33,350 bases of DNA, from positions 1 to 33,350 of the IMG/VR virus record IMGVR_UViG_3300047300_000016. The stretch is one strand, 5' to 3'. Below are positions 1 through 8,219 of the stretch, piece by piece. Below the pieces are notes generated by a model, which worked only from the letters and a program-made list of their open reading frames with translations, searched no databases and was not told the origin of the DNA. Source of the DNA: a virus. Within the stretch, counting starts at the first letter, position 1, and each line of letters begins with the position of its first letter. Both the position numbers and the translations under genes were made by a program.

Positions 1-1
1 G

Positions 2-985
2 CCTCCTCCTGTGGTGACGCCAGAGCCTCCGTCACCACCGCCTCCTGCGCCTGTGGCTGCTCCTGCTGTGGCTGCTCCCGCACCTGTGGCAACCCCAACA
101 CCTGTAGCGGCAAGTACACCAGCTATTGAAACACCCGCTACCCCTGTAGCACCTACTACGACTGCGAGTCCTACCATGGGAAACACAACTTCAAATATTG
201 ACCCAACAATTCAGCCTTATCTCAGCTATGGTCTGTCAGAAGCCCAGAAGCTATACCAAGCTGGTGGCCCTCAGTACTATGGTGGTCAGACTTATGTAAG
301 CCCATCACAGCAAACCCAGACTGGTCTGCAAGCCCTTGAGCAACGAGCCTCTCAGGGTAGCCCTTTGACTGGTGCGGCTCAGAGCCAACTGCAAGGAACT
401 ATTCAGGGTAACTACCTAAGTGGCAATCCTTTCTTCCAAGGTGCGTTTAACCCTGCGGCACAAGCGGCTGAGTCAAAGTTCAAAGAGTCACTAGGAAGCA
501 TTGGTTCTGCGGCATCTAAAGCGGGTCGTTATGGCTCTGGTGCTATGTCAACCATGCAACAAGGTGCAAGCGGTCAGTTTGCTAAGACATTGGCTGACAC
601 AGCAGGTAAATTGGCATACGAAAACTATGCTGATGAGCGTACTCGCCAACAAGCGGCTACGATGGCTGCCCCTGCAATGGCTCAAGCTGACTACGCTGAC
701 ATTCAGAATATGCTTAAAGCAGGTCAAATGCGTGAGGGCTACACAGGTGCTCAACAGCAAGCTGATATTGCTAAGTTCAACTTCCAACAAACTCAGCCAC
801 AGCAGAACTTGGCTAACTTCTTGTCTGGTGTTTATGGCAACCCAATGGGTCGTGCTGGCGCTGTAAGTAATGTTCAACAACCCTCTGGTTGGCAAAACTT
901 CTTAGGTACAGCCGCTACATTAGGTGGTATCGAAAAAGATACTGGATGGTTGAGTAAGGGTTGGAACGCTTTAACTGGCCCATAA
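2..985 (+). CDS. Pro-rich virion protein, C-terminal part (5' end cut by window)
   Basis: The frame is open from base 2 and ends at a TAA at 983-985. The first 50 or so residues are almost all Pro, Ala, Val and Thr; a Gly/Ala/Gln-rich helical region follows, with a GRYGSGAM motif. I know this arrangement from uncharacterised virion proteins of podophages, often proposed to leave the capsid with the DNA. A GTG at 11 could be called as a start, but it sits inside the Pro-rich tract and has no ribosome site, so the gene very probably begins elsewhere, most likely at 33015 at the other end of the window. It lies 10 bases before two more candidate ejection proteins. The ejection role is inferred from context. 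Confidence 0.75.
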   Translation, partial: PPPVVTPEPPSPPPPAPVAAPAVAAPAPVATPTPVAASTPAIETPATPVAPTTTASPTMGNTTSNIDPTIQPYLSYGLSEAQKLYQAGGPQYYGGQTYVSPSQQTQTGLQALEQRASQGSPLTGAAQSQLQGTIQGNYLSGNPFFQGAFNPAAQAAESKFKESLGSIGSAASKAGRYGSGAMSTMQQGASGQFAKTLADTAGKLAYENYADERTRQQAATMAAPAMAQADYADIQNMLKAGQMREGYTGAQQQADIAKFNFQQTQPQQNLANFLSGVYGNPMGRAGAVSNVQQPSGWQNFLGTAATLGGIEKDTGWLSKGWNALTGP

Positions 986-995
986 GGAAAAAATC

Positions 996-2330
996 ATGGC
1001 AGGATTACTAGACATTTTTGGCACAGGCGGTGTAGAGACAATGGGTCTTTTAGGTATGTCTCCAGAAGACGTACAAAAGAGCCGTGACAGCGCACAAGCA
1101 CAAGCACTTTACGCATTAGCAGGACGAATGTTCCAAGGCGGTAGAGGTGCTTCTTCCGTATTGGAAGGCTTGCAACAAGGCAGACAAGCATATAACCAAG
1201 CTATGCAAGGTGGTCTGCAACAGCAATTGCAAAACGCACAACTTCAAGAGATGTTGCGTAAAAAGAAGCAAGAAGAACAAGCGTTATTGCGTCAACAAGG
1301 GATTGAGCAAGAGATTGCCCAAGCATATCGTCCTAAGACATTTGCTGAGACACCATTGACAAACATCATGGGTCAAGAGATTGCAGGGCCAAATATGCCA
1401 CAAGAAACAGGACTTGGCTTAGAAGCGCTTGCACCTAAGTTGATGACAAGCCCAGAAGGTCGTAAGTCTCTTGCTGATTTGCTTGCTACACAAAAAGCAA
1501 TGACAGGTGATCTTACAAAACTTGGTAAAAATGAACAACTTGTAAGAATTAACCCTATTACTCAAAAACCTGAAGTTGTTGCTGGTGGACAAAAACCTGC
1601 ACAAATTCAAGATAACCCATTTGATATTTTTGCTAATGACCCTAATGTGCCACCTGCTTTACGAGCAACCGCACAAAGATATAGTCTAAGCTATGCAAGT
1701 GGCGCTATTGATGATGAGACTGCTGATAAGCGGTTTGCAGAATTGTCAAACAGAATTCAATCATCTGAGCAATTTAAGGCCTCACAAGCACAAGCTGCGG
1801 CATTAGCACAAGGAAGCCAAGCAACAAGCAGAATGTTGGCTGAGTTTAATATTGGTCAAAAGAAAGAAAAAGCACAGGAAAAAGAAGACATAAAAGCTGA
1901 AGCCAAAAAACAATTATCTGATGTTGTTGGTCAATTAAAATCAAGTTATGACACGCTTCTTGAAGGTGGTGGTATTACTAGCACAGCAACTGGTGGTCGT
2001 GAAAACATTGGCGCAAAGATGGGAACATCTGCTGTTGGTCAATTTATGGGTAGTGCGCTTGGAACTAAAAACCAAGAGCAACGTCAAATAATTGAACAGA
2101 CAAGACCTTTGTTGTTGAACTTGATTAAAGAAGCAACAGGTATGTCAGCCTCTCAAATGAACTCAAATGCTGAAATGCAAATGTATTTGAAGGCTGCTAC
2201 AGACCCCAAACTTAGCTACGAGGCTAACGTGAAGGCTTTGCAAAATCTTGATAAAACATTTGGTCTTGGTCTTTTGAAGGACATTACTCCTCCAAAGAAA
2301 AAAACTGAGCCAACATCTAGCGGGTGGTAA
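996..2330 (+). CDS. Candidate internal virion / DNA-ejection protein
   Basis: This 444-residue protein is rich in Gln, Ala and Lys. It has a Gly-rich N-terminus (MAGLLDIFGTGG), a likely coiled coil over about residues 60-105 with many Gln, Lys and Glu, and a second charged helical stretch near residues 255-310. There is no signal peptide or clear membrane segment. It starts at an ATG 10 bases after the previous stop, and its last codons adjoin the next start. Long, helical, low-complexity proteins between nozzle and fibre genes match the position of P22 gp7/gp20/gp16-type ejection proteins. I recognise the general type, not a named family; the function is inferred from context. Confidence 0.6.
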   Translation: MAGLLDIFGTGGVETMGLLGMSPEDVQKSRDSAQAQALYALAGRMFQGGRGASSVLEGLQQGRQAYNQAMQGGLQQQLQNAQLQEMLRKKKQEEQALLRQQGIEQEIAQAYRPKTFAETPLTNIMGQEIAGPNMPQETGLGLEALAPKLMTSPEGRKSLADLLATQKAMTGDLTKLGKNEQLVRINPITQKPEVVAGGQKPAQIQDNPFDIFANDPNVPPALRATAQRYSLSYASGAIDDETADKRFAELSNRIQSSEQFKASQAQAAALAQGSQATSRMLAEFNIGQKKEKAQEKEDIKAEAKKQLSDVVGQLKSSYDTLLEGGGITSTATGGRENIGAKMGTSAVGQFMGSALGTKNQEQRQIIEQTRPLLLNLIKEATGMSASQMNSNAEMQMYLKAATDPKLSYEANVKALQNLDKTFGLGLLKDITPPKKKTEPTSSGW

Positions 2331-2332
2331 AT

Positions 2333-3931
2333 ATGGCTGACATTACAGTAACCTTTGATGATGGCAGCTCTCATGTTTATAGAGATGCACCAGAAAATCT
2401 AACTAAAGACGATGCTCTTGCTCGTATTGCAAAAGACTTTTCAGGAAAGCAAGTTACTAGCCTAGATAGAGTTGCAGGTGGGAAAAAACTATCTACTGAA
2501 CAAGTTTTGACAGGAGCTGTTACTAACTTTCCTAGCTCTGTTGGCAGTATGGTTGGTGATATTTACCAAGCAGTTACAAGTCCAGTACAAACAGCTAAGG
2601 CAGTTTTAGACTTAGGTGCTGGCGCTTTACAAAATGTATTGCCAGAAAAACTTGTCCAAATGATTGGCGAAGACAGGCCAAGTCGTGATGTAGCCGCTAA
2701 AGTTGGTCAATATTATGCTGATCGTTATGGTAGCGTAGAGGGCGCTAAAAGAGCATTGGCTACTGACCCAGCAGGTGTAATGGCTGATCTTTCTACTGTG
2801 CTAACTGGTGGCGCTACTTTGCCTACTCGTGCAGCCCCCGCATTGGCTACTGCGGCTCGTGCTGTTGACCCATTGATGTTGTCAGCTAAAGCCATTGGTA
2901 AAACAGTAGATGTTGCTGGAAATGTTGCAAAACCATTATTAGGTATGCAAACAGGTGCTGGTGTAGATGCAATAGGCCAAGCCTACCAAGCAGGAAAAGT
3001 TGGTGGCGAAACTGGAGAAATGTTTAAAGCCAATATGCGTGGCGAAGTTCCTCAAACTGATGTTTTAGATGCTGTTAAACAAAATTTAGCGGCAATGAGT
3101 GAGCAACGTCAAAAATCATATCGCACAGATATGGCAGATATTAGTAAAGACAAATCTGTATTGTCTTTTGATGGTATTGATAAAGCTGTTCAAAATGCAA
3201 TGAACAAGGTTTCATTTAAAGGTGAAATTGTTAATGAGAAAGCATTTGATAAGGTTGTTAAGGCAAAGGCTGAGATTGATGCTTGGAAACAATTAAACCC
3301 TGCCGAGTTTCATACGCCAGAAGGTCTTGATAAGTTAAAACAAAAAATTGGTGCAATTCTTGAGGATATTCCTTTTGAGCAAAGAACATCTTTAACAGTA
3401 GTCAATGATGTTTATAACGGTATCAAGAATGAGATTAAAAAGCAAGCGCCAACATACGCAAAAACAATGCAAGCGTATTCAGAAGCTACTGATTTAATTC
3501 GTGAAATTGAAAGAACATTGTCACAAGGAAAGAATGCTTCTATTGATACGCAAATGCGTAAGTTGCAATCAATCATGCGAAACAATGTGAATACTAATTG
3601 GGGTCAACGAATGAGTTTGGCTAAACAATTAGAGCAAGCAGGTGGCAAGCAAATGATTCCCGCATTAGCTGGTCAAGCATTAAACACATATACGCCTAGA
3701 GGACTGCAAGGTGCTTCATCAGTACCTACAGCTTTGATGGCTGGTAGCTTGTTTGGAAACCCTGCTGTACCACTATCATTAGCTACATCATCTCCTCGTT
3801 TGATGGGAGAAGCCGCTTATGGTGCAGGACGAGTAGGTAAAGGCTTGCTTGATGTGCAAAACAGACTACCTGAATTAGACTATCCAACAATGTTCAATCT
3901 GCTTTATCAAGCAAATCAACCCAAGGAATAA
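2333..3931 (+). CDS. Candidate internal virion / DNA-ejection protein
   Basis: This 532-residue protein starts at the ATG at 2333, preceded by a GGTGG ribosome site; a GTG at 2324 is possible but poorer. The first 40 residues (ADITVTFDDGSSHVYRDAPE) look like a small beta domain seen at the start of some phage virion proteins. Residues about 60-240 are Ala/Gly/Val-rich with amphipathic helices. Residues about 240-420 are charged and helical, and the C-terminus is again Ala/Gly/Pro-rich. Size and place fit the largest ejection protein of a podovirus. Base composition is more AT-rich than in the fibre gene downstream. I see no lytic transglycosylase motif. Confidence 0.6.
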   Translation: MADITVTFDDGSSHVYRDAPENLTKDDALARIAKDFSGKQVTSLDRVAGGKKLSTEQVLTGAVTNFPSSVGSMVGDIYQAVTSPVQTAKAVLDLGAGALQNVLPEKLVQMIGEDRPSRDVAAKVGQYYADRYGSVEGAKRALATDPAGVMADLSTVLTGGATLPTRAAPALATAARAVDPLMLSAKAIGKTVDVAGNVAKPLLGMQTGAGVDAIGQAYQAGKVGGETGEMFKANMRGEVPQTDVLDAVKQNLAAMSEQRQKSYRTDMADISKDKSVLSFDGIDKAVQNAMNKVSFKGEIVNEKAFDKVVKAKAEIDAWKQLNPAEFHTPEGLDKLKQKIGAILEDIPFEQRTSLTVVNDVYNGIKNEIKKQAPTYAKTMQAYSEATDLIREIERTLSQGKNASIDTQMRKLQSIMRNNVNTNWGQRMSLAKQLEQAGGKQMIPALAGQALNTYTPRGLQGASSVPTALMAGSLFGNPAVPLSLATSSPRLMGEAAYGAGRVGKGLLDVQNRLPELDYPTMFNLLYQANQPKE

Positions 3932-3934
3932 ATC

Positions 3935-5809
3935 ATGCCCAAGCAAAAAATTAGTGAATTTAACAGTAACCCAGCACTTAATACTGATATTGACAGCATC
4001 AATATTGCGGAGGGATGCAGCCCGAGTGGCATCAACGATGCTATCCGTGAGCTAATGGCTCAACTGAAAGACTGGCAATCTGGTACATCTAATGACCCAA
4101 TGGTTATAGGCTCGTCTGGTAGCCTTACATTGAATCAAGGTACTGCTAATGGTGTTGCTTATTTAAACGGCTCTAAAGTTGTTACAAGTGGCTCTGCGCT
4201 TACTTTTGATGGGACTAACTTAGGTGTTGGTGGTACTGGTGCAGTTCCTCTTGATGTTTATGCAAACTCATCTGCTTTGAATTTGCGTTTGCGTGGTCGT
4301 TCTGCTGACTCTATTGGTCAAATGGAGTTTTGGAATAACGCAGGTTCTACACGCTATGGATATTTGAGTTCTGAATCTACGGCAATTACATTGGCTGGCG
4401 GGACATCAATTCCTTTGGTGTTTGCAACTAACGGCTCTGAAGGTATGCGCCTAACCTCTACAGGTCTAGGTATTGGTACAAGTTCACCTAGCGCTAAGTT
4501 ATCCGTAAAAACAACAGGCGCTCAAGTTGATATATCTACATCCGCTACTGATTTAGTTTTTGAGGCAATTGATAGAACGACCACTTCAAACCCTATTGAC
4601 ACAAAGTTCTACACAAGAAACGGAACTTTCCAATGGTACAACGGTCAATATACCGAGCGTATGCGTATCGACTCCTCTGGCAACCTTGGATTAGGAGTTA
4701 CTCCTAGTGCTTGGCAATCTGGCTTTAAAGCGCTTGATATTGGTACAGCAACATCCTTATTTTCAAGTGCTTCAGGTCAGCCAGTTCTTGCGTACAACGC
4801 TTATTACAACAGCGGTGACAAATATAAAGGCACAGGCCTTGCCTCAGCATACGAGCAGGCCTCAGGACAGCATCGCTGGTACACAGCCCCATCAGGCACA
4901 GCAGGAAACGCCATTACCTTTACTCAGGCAATGACTCTGGATGCTAGTGGTAATTTGGGTGTTGGTACTACAACTCCGTATTCAAAACTTGACCTTGGTT
5001 CATACGGAAGTAATAGCCAACTTTCTTGGCATCAAGACTCAACAACATCATACGGCACATTGGCCATTCAAAATAGCTCTGCCGCTGTAGGTCTGATGGC
5101 TGGATTAAAAATGGGTTCCAGCTCAAATTCCTTTGCTAGTTCTATTTCTGGTCTATGGGCTAAATCCGCCATATTGTTGGACTACGGCAATATTAAGTTT
5201 TTTACAGATACTGCCGACACAGTTTCTTATGGAACAACTTACACACCAACAGAACGTGCCCGTATAGACTCATCTGGTAATTTGCTAGTGGGTACTACGA
5301 GTACAACTGTTTCAGATGCAGGTTTTAGATATACAACTAATAGCTCTGGTGGTGGTCTTTCAGTTGTAAAAAGTGGTGGTAGTTGGGGAACGACTTTATT
5401 TGTTGGGAGAACATCTGCAGTAGGAACAGGAACTCTTGTTGAGTTTTGGTATGACGGTGCAACAAAAGGTTCAATCTCAACAAATGGCTCAACTGTTGCC
5501 TACAACACCTCCTCTGACTACCGCCTTAAAAACTCTATTGCACCAATGACGGGTGCTTTGGCTAAAGTGGCTCAACTAAAGCCAGTCACTTACAAATGGA
5601 ACGCTGACGGCTCTGATGGCGAAGGCTTTATCGCTCACGAACTTGCTGAAGTTGTGCCTCAATGCGTGACTGGTGAGAAGGATGCTGTTGACGAGGAAGG
5701 TAATCCTAAGTACCAAGGCATTGACACATCATTCTTGGTGGCTACATTGACTGCGGCTTTACAGGAACTCAAAGCAGAATTCGATGCCTACAAAGCATCA
5801 CACCCTTAA
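3935..5809 (+). CDS. Tail fibre with C-terminal S74 intramolecular chaperone
   Basis: This 624-residue fibre protein begins 3 bases after the previous stop. Residues 1-55 form a short attachment region containing SPSGINDAIRELMAQLKDW. The middle is beta-rich, with degenerate repeats of the type RIDSSGNLGVGTTTP near residues 170-190, 240-260, 330-350 and 440-460, as in trimeric fibres. From about residue 520 there is a peptidase S74 domain: S527-D528-Y-R-L-K532 gives the Ser/Lys dyad that in this family cuts the chaperone off just before the serine after trimer folding. The helical tail (LVATLTAALQELKAEFDAY) is also typical. It should recognise the host surface. The exact receptor cannot be read from sequence. 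Confidence 0.88.
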   Translation: MPKQKISEFNSNPALNTDIDSINIAEGCSPSGINDAIRELMAQLKDWQSGTSNDPMVIGSSGSLTLNQGTANGVAYLNGSKVVTSGSALTFDGTNLGVGGTGAVPLDVYANSSALNLRLRGRSADSIGQMEFWNNAGSTRYGYLSSESTAITLAGGTSIPLVFATNGSEGMRLTSTGLGIGTSSPSAKLSVKTTGAQVDISTSATDLVFEAIDRTTTSNPIDTKFYTRNGTFQWYNGQYTERMRIDSSGNLGLGVTPSAWQSGFKALDIGTATSLFSSASGQPVLAYNAYYNSGDKYKGTGLASAYEQASGQHRWYTAPSGTAGNAITFTQAMTLDASGNLGVGTTTPYSKLDLGSYGSNSQLSWHQDSTTSYGTLAIQNSSAAVGLMAGLKMGSSSNSFASSISGLWAKSAILLDYGNIKFFTDTADTVSYGTTYTPTERARIDSSGNLLVGTTSTTVSDAGFRYTTNSSGGGLSVVKSGGSWGTTLFVGRTSAVGTGTLVEFWYDGATKGSISTNGSTVAYNTSSDYRLKNSIAPMTGALAKVAQLKPVTYKWNADGSDGEGFIAHELAEVVPQCVTGEKDAVDEEGNPKYQGIDTSFLVATLTAALQELKAEFDAYKASHP

Positions 5810-5845
5810 TCTTTAACAGTTACGAAGTAACGAAAGGAAAACATC

Positions 5846-6139
5846 ATGTCTATTACTTACAACTGGTCAGTCTCAACAATGGATAGAAATGTAGCAACAG
5901 GGTTTGTGGACTGTGTGCATTGGCAAGCTACCGCAGTAGATGGTGAGCATACCGCTTCCGTTTACGCAACAGTCTCATGGGCTGAAGGTACTCCTACAGT
6001 ACCCTATGCAAATCTTACAGAAGCTACTGTATTAAATTGGGTCTGGGAGAGCGTAGATAAAGCCAGTACAGAGTCTGCATTGGCTGCTCAGATTGCTTTG
6101 CTTAAAGCGCCTGTAAAAGCCTCTGGCACACCTTGGTAA
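5846..6139 (+). CDS. Small conserved phage protein next to tail fibre
   Basis: This 97-residue protein follows an AAAGG ribosome site. It begins SITYNWSVSTMDR and has WQATAVDGEHTASVYATV and then TEATVLNWVW; it ends in a helix (ALAAQIALLKAPVKASG) and the terminal residues GTPW. I recognise this pattern from small proteins encoded beside tail-fibre genes in many aquatic phages (I believe DUF7936). No function is established that I know of. Its position directly after the fibre suggests a fibre accessory or virion protein, which is inference. Confidence 0.75.
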   Translation: MSITYNWSVSTMDRNVATGFVDCVHWQATAVDGEHTASVYATVSWAEGTPTVPYANLTEATVLNWVWESVDKASTESALAAQIALLKAPVKASGTPW

Positions 6140-6147
6140 AACGAGAA

Positions 6148-6169
6148 GCCATCACTCGATCTTGATGGC
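6148..6169 (+). other. Inverted repeat upstream of 6186
   Basis: GCCATCA (6148-6154) and TGATGGC (6163-6169) pair perfectly around an 8-base loop in the 46-base gap before the next gene. No T run follows, so it is unlikely to be a terminator. It could protect or mark an mRNA end. Confidence 0.3.
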
Positions 6170-6185
6170 ACATTAAAGGAAAATC

Positions 6186-6395
6186 ATGGGCGAGAAAAAA
6201 ACAAACCCTGTGACAATTGACGGAGTTGAGTACATCGTTGAAGACATGACACCAGAGCAACAAACCTTGCTCAACCATGTCATTGACTTGGAACGGAAAC
6301 TTAACTCTGCTAAGTTCAACACAGATCAACTTCAGGTAGGCAGAGACGCTTTCTTTAACCTACTGAAAACTTCACTAGAGAAACCAGAGGAATAA
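6186..6395 (+). CDS. Small DUF6447-like protein
   Basis: This 69-residue protein follows an AAAGGAAAATC ribosome site. It has a short beta hairpin (PVTIDGVEYIVEDM), then helical segments over residues 24-65 (PEQQTLLNHVIDLERKLNSA). This layout of TIDG..Y, then SxE/TPEQ, then a helix with a late LL is typical of small phage proteins labelled DUF6447. The function is unknown. It ends two bases before the holin start, so it is co-transcribed with the lysis genes. Confidence 0.7.
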   Translation: MGEKKTNPVTIDGVEYIVEDMTPEQQTLLNHVIDLERKLNSAKFNTDQLQVGRDAFFNLLKTSLEKPEE

Positions 6396-6396
6396 A

Positions 6397-6615
6397 ATGG
6401 AACAGCACACCGCAGAAGCAGCATCAGCAATAGCTGGTAAAGCATCAACATTAGCAACCTATGGCGGTGCTAGTAGTGCCATCTTCTTTGGTTTAACAGC
6501 CAATGAATTTGGTGCTATCTGCGGTGTGGTTATCGGTTTTATTGGTCTAGTGGCGAATATCTGGTTTAAGTATCAACATCTACAAGTTGCCAAAAAAGAG
6601 GCAGGACTGAAATGA
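6397..6615 (+). CDS. Holin, class II-like
   Basis: This 72-residue membrane protein has two hydrophobic segments, about residues 18-34 and 37-57, joined by a short turn (LTANEFG), and a charged Lys-rich tail (FKYQHLQVAKKEAGLK). Size and topology match two-segment holins such as the S protein of phage 21 and HP1-type holins, which open or depolarise the inner membrane to trigger lysis. It lies upstream of spanin and endolysin genes. Its stop overlaps the next start as ATGA. Family assignment rests on topology and context. Confidence 0.75.
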   Translation: MEQHTAEAASAIAGKASTLATYGGASSAIFFGLTANEFGAICGVVIGFIGLVANIWFKYQHLQVAKKEAGLK

Positions 6616-6725
6616 GTTGGGTGCTTGTACTAGCACTAAAAGCTGAGTACAGGTGCGTTAGATGGACATGGACAGGTGATGTGTACAACCGCAAGGTTAT
6701 TTGCCTAGAGTGGAAGAAAAAATGA
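6612..6725 (+). CDS. 37-residue conserved small protein
   Basis: This tiny ORF starts in an ATGA overlap with the holin stop and ends in an ATGA overlap with the following gene. After a short hydrophobic start (MSWVLVLALKAEY) it carries CVRWTWTGDVYNRKV and a Lys-rich end. I recognise the CVxWTWTGDVxNRxVxCxEW pattern from small genes near the lysis region of many aquatic phages. The function is unknown; the N-terminus could be a short membrane anchor or signal. The double overlap and the motif are the reasons for calling so short a gene. Confidence 0.7.
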   Translation: MSWVLVLALKAEYRCVRWTWTGDVYNRKVICLEWKKK

Positions 6726-7225
6726 TACCTCTTGACCCGATTTCTGCGCTAAACGGCCTCCAGAGTGCCATCTCGATGGTCAAGAAGGCCAGTAAGGTAG
6801 CCAATGATTTAAATGGTCTTGCCCCGATGATTGGCAAGATGTTTGATGCCAAGAGTAACGCCACCAGAGCTTTGATTGAAGCTAAGAAGTCTGGCAAAAA
6901 AGGCTCAAACATGGGTGAGGCTCTCCAGATTGAAATGGCTATTGAGCAAGCCAGAGCGTTCGAGGAAGAACTCAAGATGCTCTTTATGCAGACAGGCAAG
7001 ATTGATGTCTGGAACAAGATCAAAGAGCGTCAAGCACAAATGGACTTAGATGACGCTAAAGAGATGCGTAAGCTAAGAGAGCAAGAGAAAAGAGAGAAGG
7101 AAGCCGAGGAAGAACAGATGACTTACCTGATTGCAGGTTTGGCAGTTGTTGGTGTTCTGGTTGCTGTCTTTATTGGTGTCAATGAGATAGCTGAGATGTG
7201 CGCTAAGACAAAGTGCGGTAGATGA
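6722..7225 (+). CDS. Conserved phage protein with C-terminal membrane anchor
   Basis: This 167-residue protein starts at the ATG at 6722, inside an ATGA overlap with the previous stop; a TTG at 6701 would also be open but is less convincing. The N-terminus has MIPLDPISALNGLQ, followed by a helical Lys/Glu-rich body with a likely coiled coil at residues 100-132. A hydrophobic segment at about 134-153 (YLIAGLAVVGVLVAVFIGV) is the probable membrane anchor. Similar proteins occur in T4-like cyanophages in the same gene neighbourhood. The function is unknown; membrane location suggests a lysis or entry role. Confidence 0.7.
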   Translation: MIPLDPISALNGLQSAISMVKKASKVANDLNGLAPMIGKMFDAKSNATRALIEAKKSGKKGSNMGEALQIEMAIEQARAFEEELKMLFMQTGKIDVWNKIKERQAQMDLDDAKEMRKLREQEKREKEAEEEQMTYLIAGLAVVGVLVAVFIGVNEIAEMCAKTKCGR

Positions 7226-7371
7226 ATGAGTACCAGAAACAATTTGATCTGTTTTGCAAGATCATGTGCTATGGATGGGCGGCACATTGGTTTCTGGGTT
7301 TTCTAAGGTTCTTACCTGATGACCTATCCAACAGAATTGTTAACCTTTTATTGGGAAAGATTGGGTTATGA
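7222..7371 (+). CDS. 49-residue small protein
   Basis: This ORF is ATGA-coupled at both ends. It encodes MNEYQKQFDLFCKIMC, an aromatic hydrophobic stretch (GWAAHWFLGFLRFLP), then DDLSNRIVNLLLGKIGL. The hydrophobic part could be amphipathic or a short membrane helix. I do not recognise a family. It is supported only by the tight coupling and by filling the space exactly between its neighbours. Confidence 0.55.
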   Translation: MNEYQKQFDLFCKIMCYGWAAHWFLGFLRFLPDDLSNRIVNLLLGKIGL

Positions 7372-7538
7372 AAATCAACACTTACCAACAAAATGCTCAA
7401 ATGTTGTGGGAGGCTCACCGAGTGATCCACCAACAGAATATGCAAAGGCTTGCGGAGTTGAACAGACAATGCCAAGAAAAGCAAAAAGTCCAAGAGATCA
7501 AGACTCAATGGGCTAAGTCTGTGGATGTAATGGTATGA
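7368..7538 (+). CDS. 56-residue Gln-rich small protein
   Basis: The start overlaps the preceding stop as ATGA, and the next gene starts before its stop in the same way. The protein is mostly one predicted amphipathic helix rich in Gln, Lys and Glu (NTYQQNAQMLWEAHRVIHQQ, then LAELNRQCQEKQKVQEIKTQW). No membrane segment or signal is visible. Family unknown. Translational coupling supports it as a real gene. Confidence 0.55.
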   Translation: MKINTYQQNAQMLWEAHRVIHQQNMQRLAELNRQCQEKQKVQEIKTQWAKSVDVMV

Positions 7539-7744
7539 GATATATCTTATTGATATCAGCGTTAGTTTTGTCTGGTTGCTTTGATGACAGATACAGGTAC
7601 TTTTGCCAAAACCCTGATAACTTTATCCATGCAAGCTGCCAAAAACCTAAGTGCCAGTTTACCCAGACTTGCCCAGAATACTTAGTTGCACCAATTCTTG
7701 AAAAAAAGGTTAATGATGTCCCTCCAGAAAAGACCAACAATTGA
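7535..7744 (+). CDS. Small lipoprotein
   Basis: This 69-residue protein has a lipoprotein signal: a hydrophobic start (MRYILLISALVLSGC) with lipobox LSGC, predicting acylation of Cys15. The mature part has RYRYFCQNPDN and further cysteines (ASCQKPKCQF, TCPEY). I recognise the motif RYRYxCQxPxN...CxxPxC...TC from small lipoproteins of T4-like cyanophages. It should sit in a membrane facing the periplasm. The function is unknown; location beside the holin and spanins suggests lysis or superinfection control. It overlaps the next gene. Confidence 0.75.
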   Translation: MRYILLISALVLSGCFDDRYRYFCQNPDNFIHASCQKPKCQFTQTCPEYLVAPILEKKVNDVPPEKTNN

Positions 7745-8219
7745 GGAAGTAGAAACCTATGTCTGGGGCTTTGTGGTCATTATGGTCACATTGATTCTCT
7801 GCTTCATTGTGGTTGCACTTCTGTACTCTGTCACCTTTGTGACTCAGCCAATCAAGAGCATGGCCCCGATAGATATGGCCTACACCAAGATGCTGAACGA
7901 CATTGTTCTGCTGATCGTTGGCGGCATTGGTGGTGTTATCGGTAAGAAGGGTGTAGGAACGGCTTTAAACGCCATCCAAGGCACTCCAACACCTCCGCCC
8001 ACATTTACACCGCCACCAGTAGCTCAAGCCCCTGTAGCGCCTCCAGTACAAACATCCACTTGGAGTCCAACAACGTCAGCGCCTAACTGGTTGAACTTTA
8101 AGAATCCTGATCTTGATGAATCTTGGACACCACCACCTCCACCGACTACACCTCCTGAGTTGCTAGAGGATGACCATGACAGAGAACAGCTAGCGATGGC
8201 TAGAAAAGAGGTAGGCTAA
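7716..8219 (+). CDS. Membrane protein with Pro-rich tail
   Basis: I place the start at the ATG at 7716, about 6 bases after an AAAGG; ATG 7713 and an upstream ATG at 7686 are alternatives. The first 80 residues are the conserved part: EEVETYVWGFVVIMV begins a membrane segment (about 16-38), then QPIKSMAPIDMAYTKMLNDI and a second hydrophobic stretch (about 62-78). From residue 90 on it is Pro/Thr-rich and probably disordered. Close relatives of the N-terminal part are common in cyanophages, where function is also unknown. It overlaps the lipoprotein gene by 29 bases and the next start (TAATG). Confidence 0.7.
   Translation: MSLQKRPTIEEVETYVWGFVVIMVTLILCFIVVALLYSVTFVTQPIKSMAPIDMAYTKMLNDIVLLIVGGIGGVIGKKGVGTALNAIQGTPTPPPTFTPPPVAQAPVAPPVQTSTWSPTTSAPNWLNFKNPDLDESWTPPPPPTTPPELLEDDHDREQLAMARKEVG

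Noticed and set aside
501-895. ORFs in other frames within the Pro-rich virion gene
   Set aside because: Shadows of the 2-985 frame with no ribosome sites and unnatural composition.
5819-5831. GTTAC-GAA-GTAAC inverted repeat
   Set aside because: Five-base arms and no promoter or T run nearby; likely chance.
6697-7023. 108-residue minus-strand ORF
   Set aside because: Lies wholly opposite the well-supported 6722-7225 gene and has no ribosome site.
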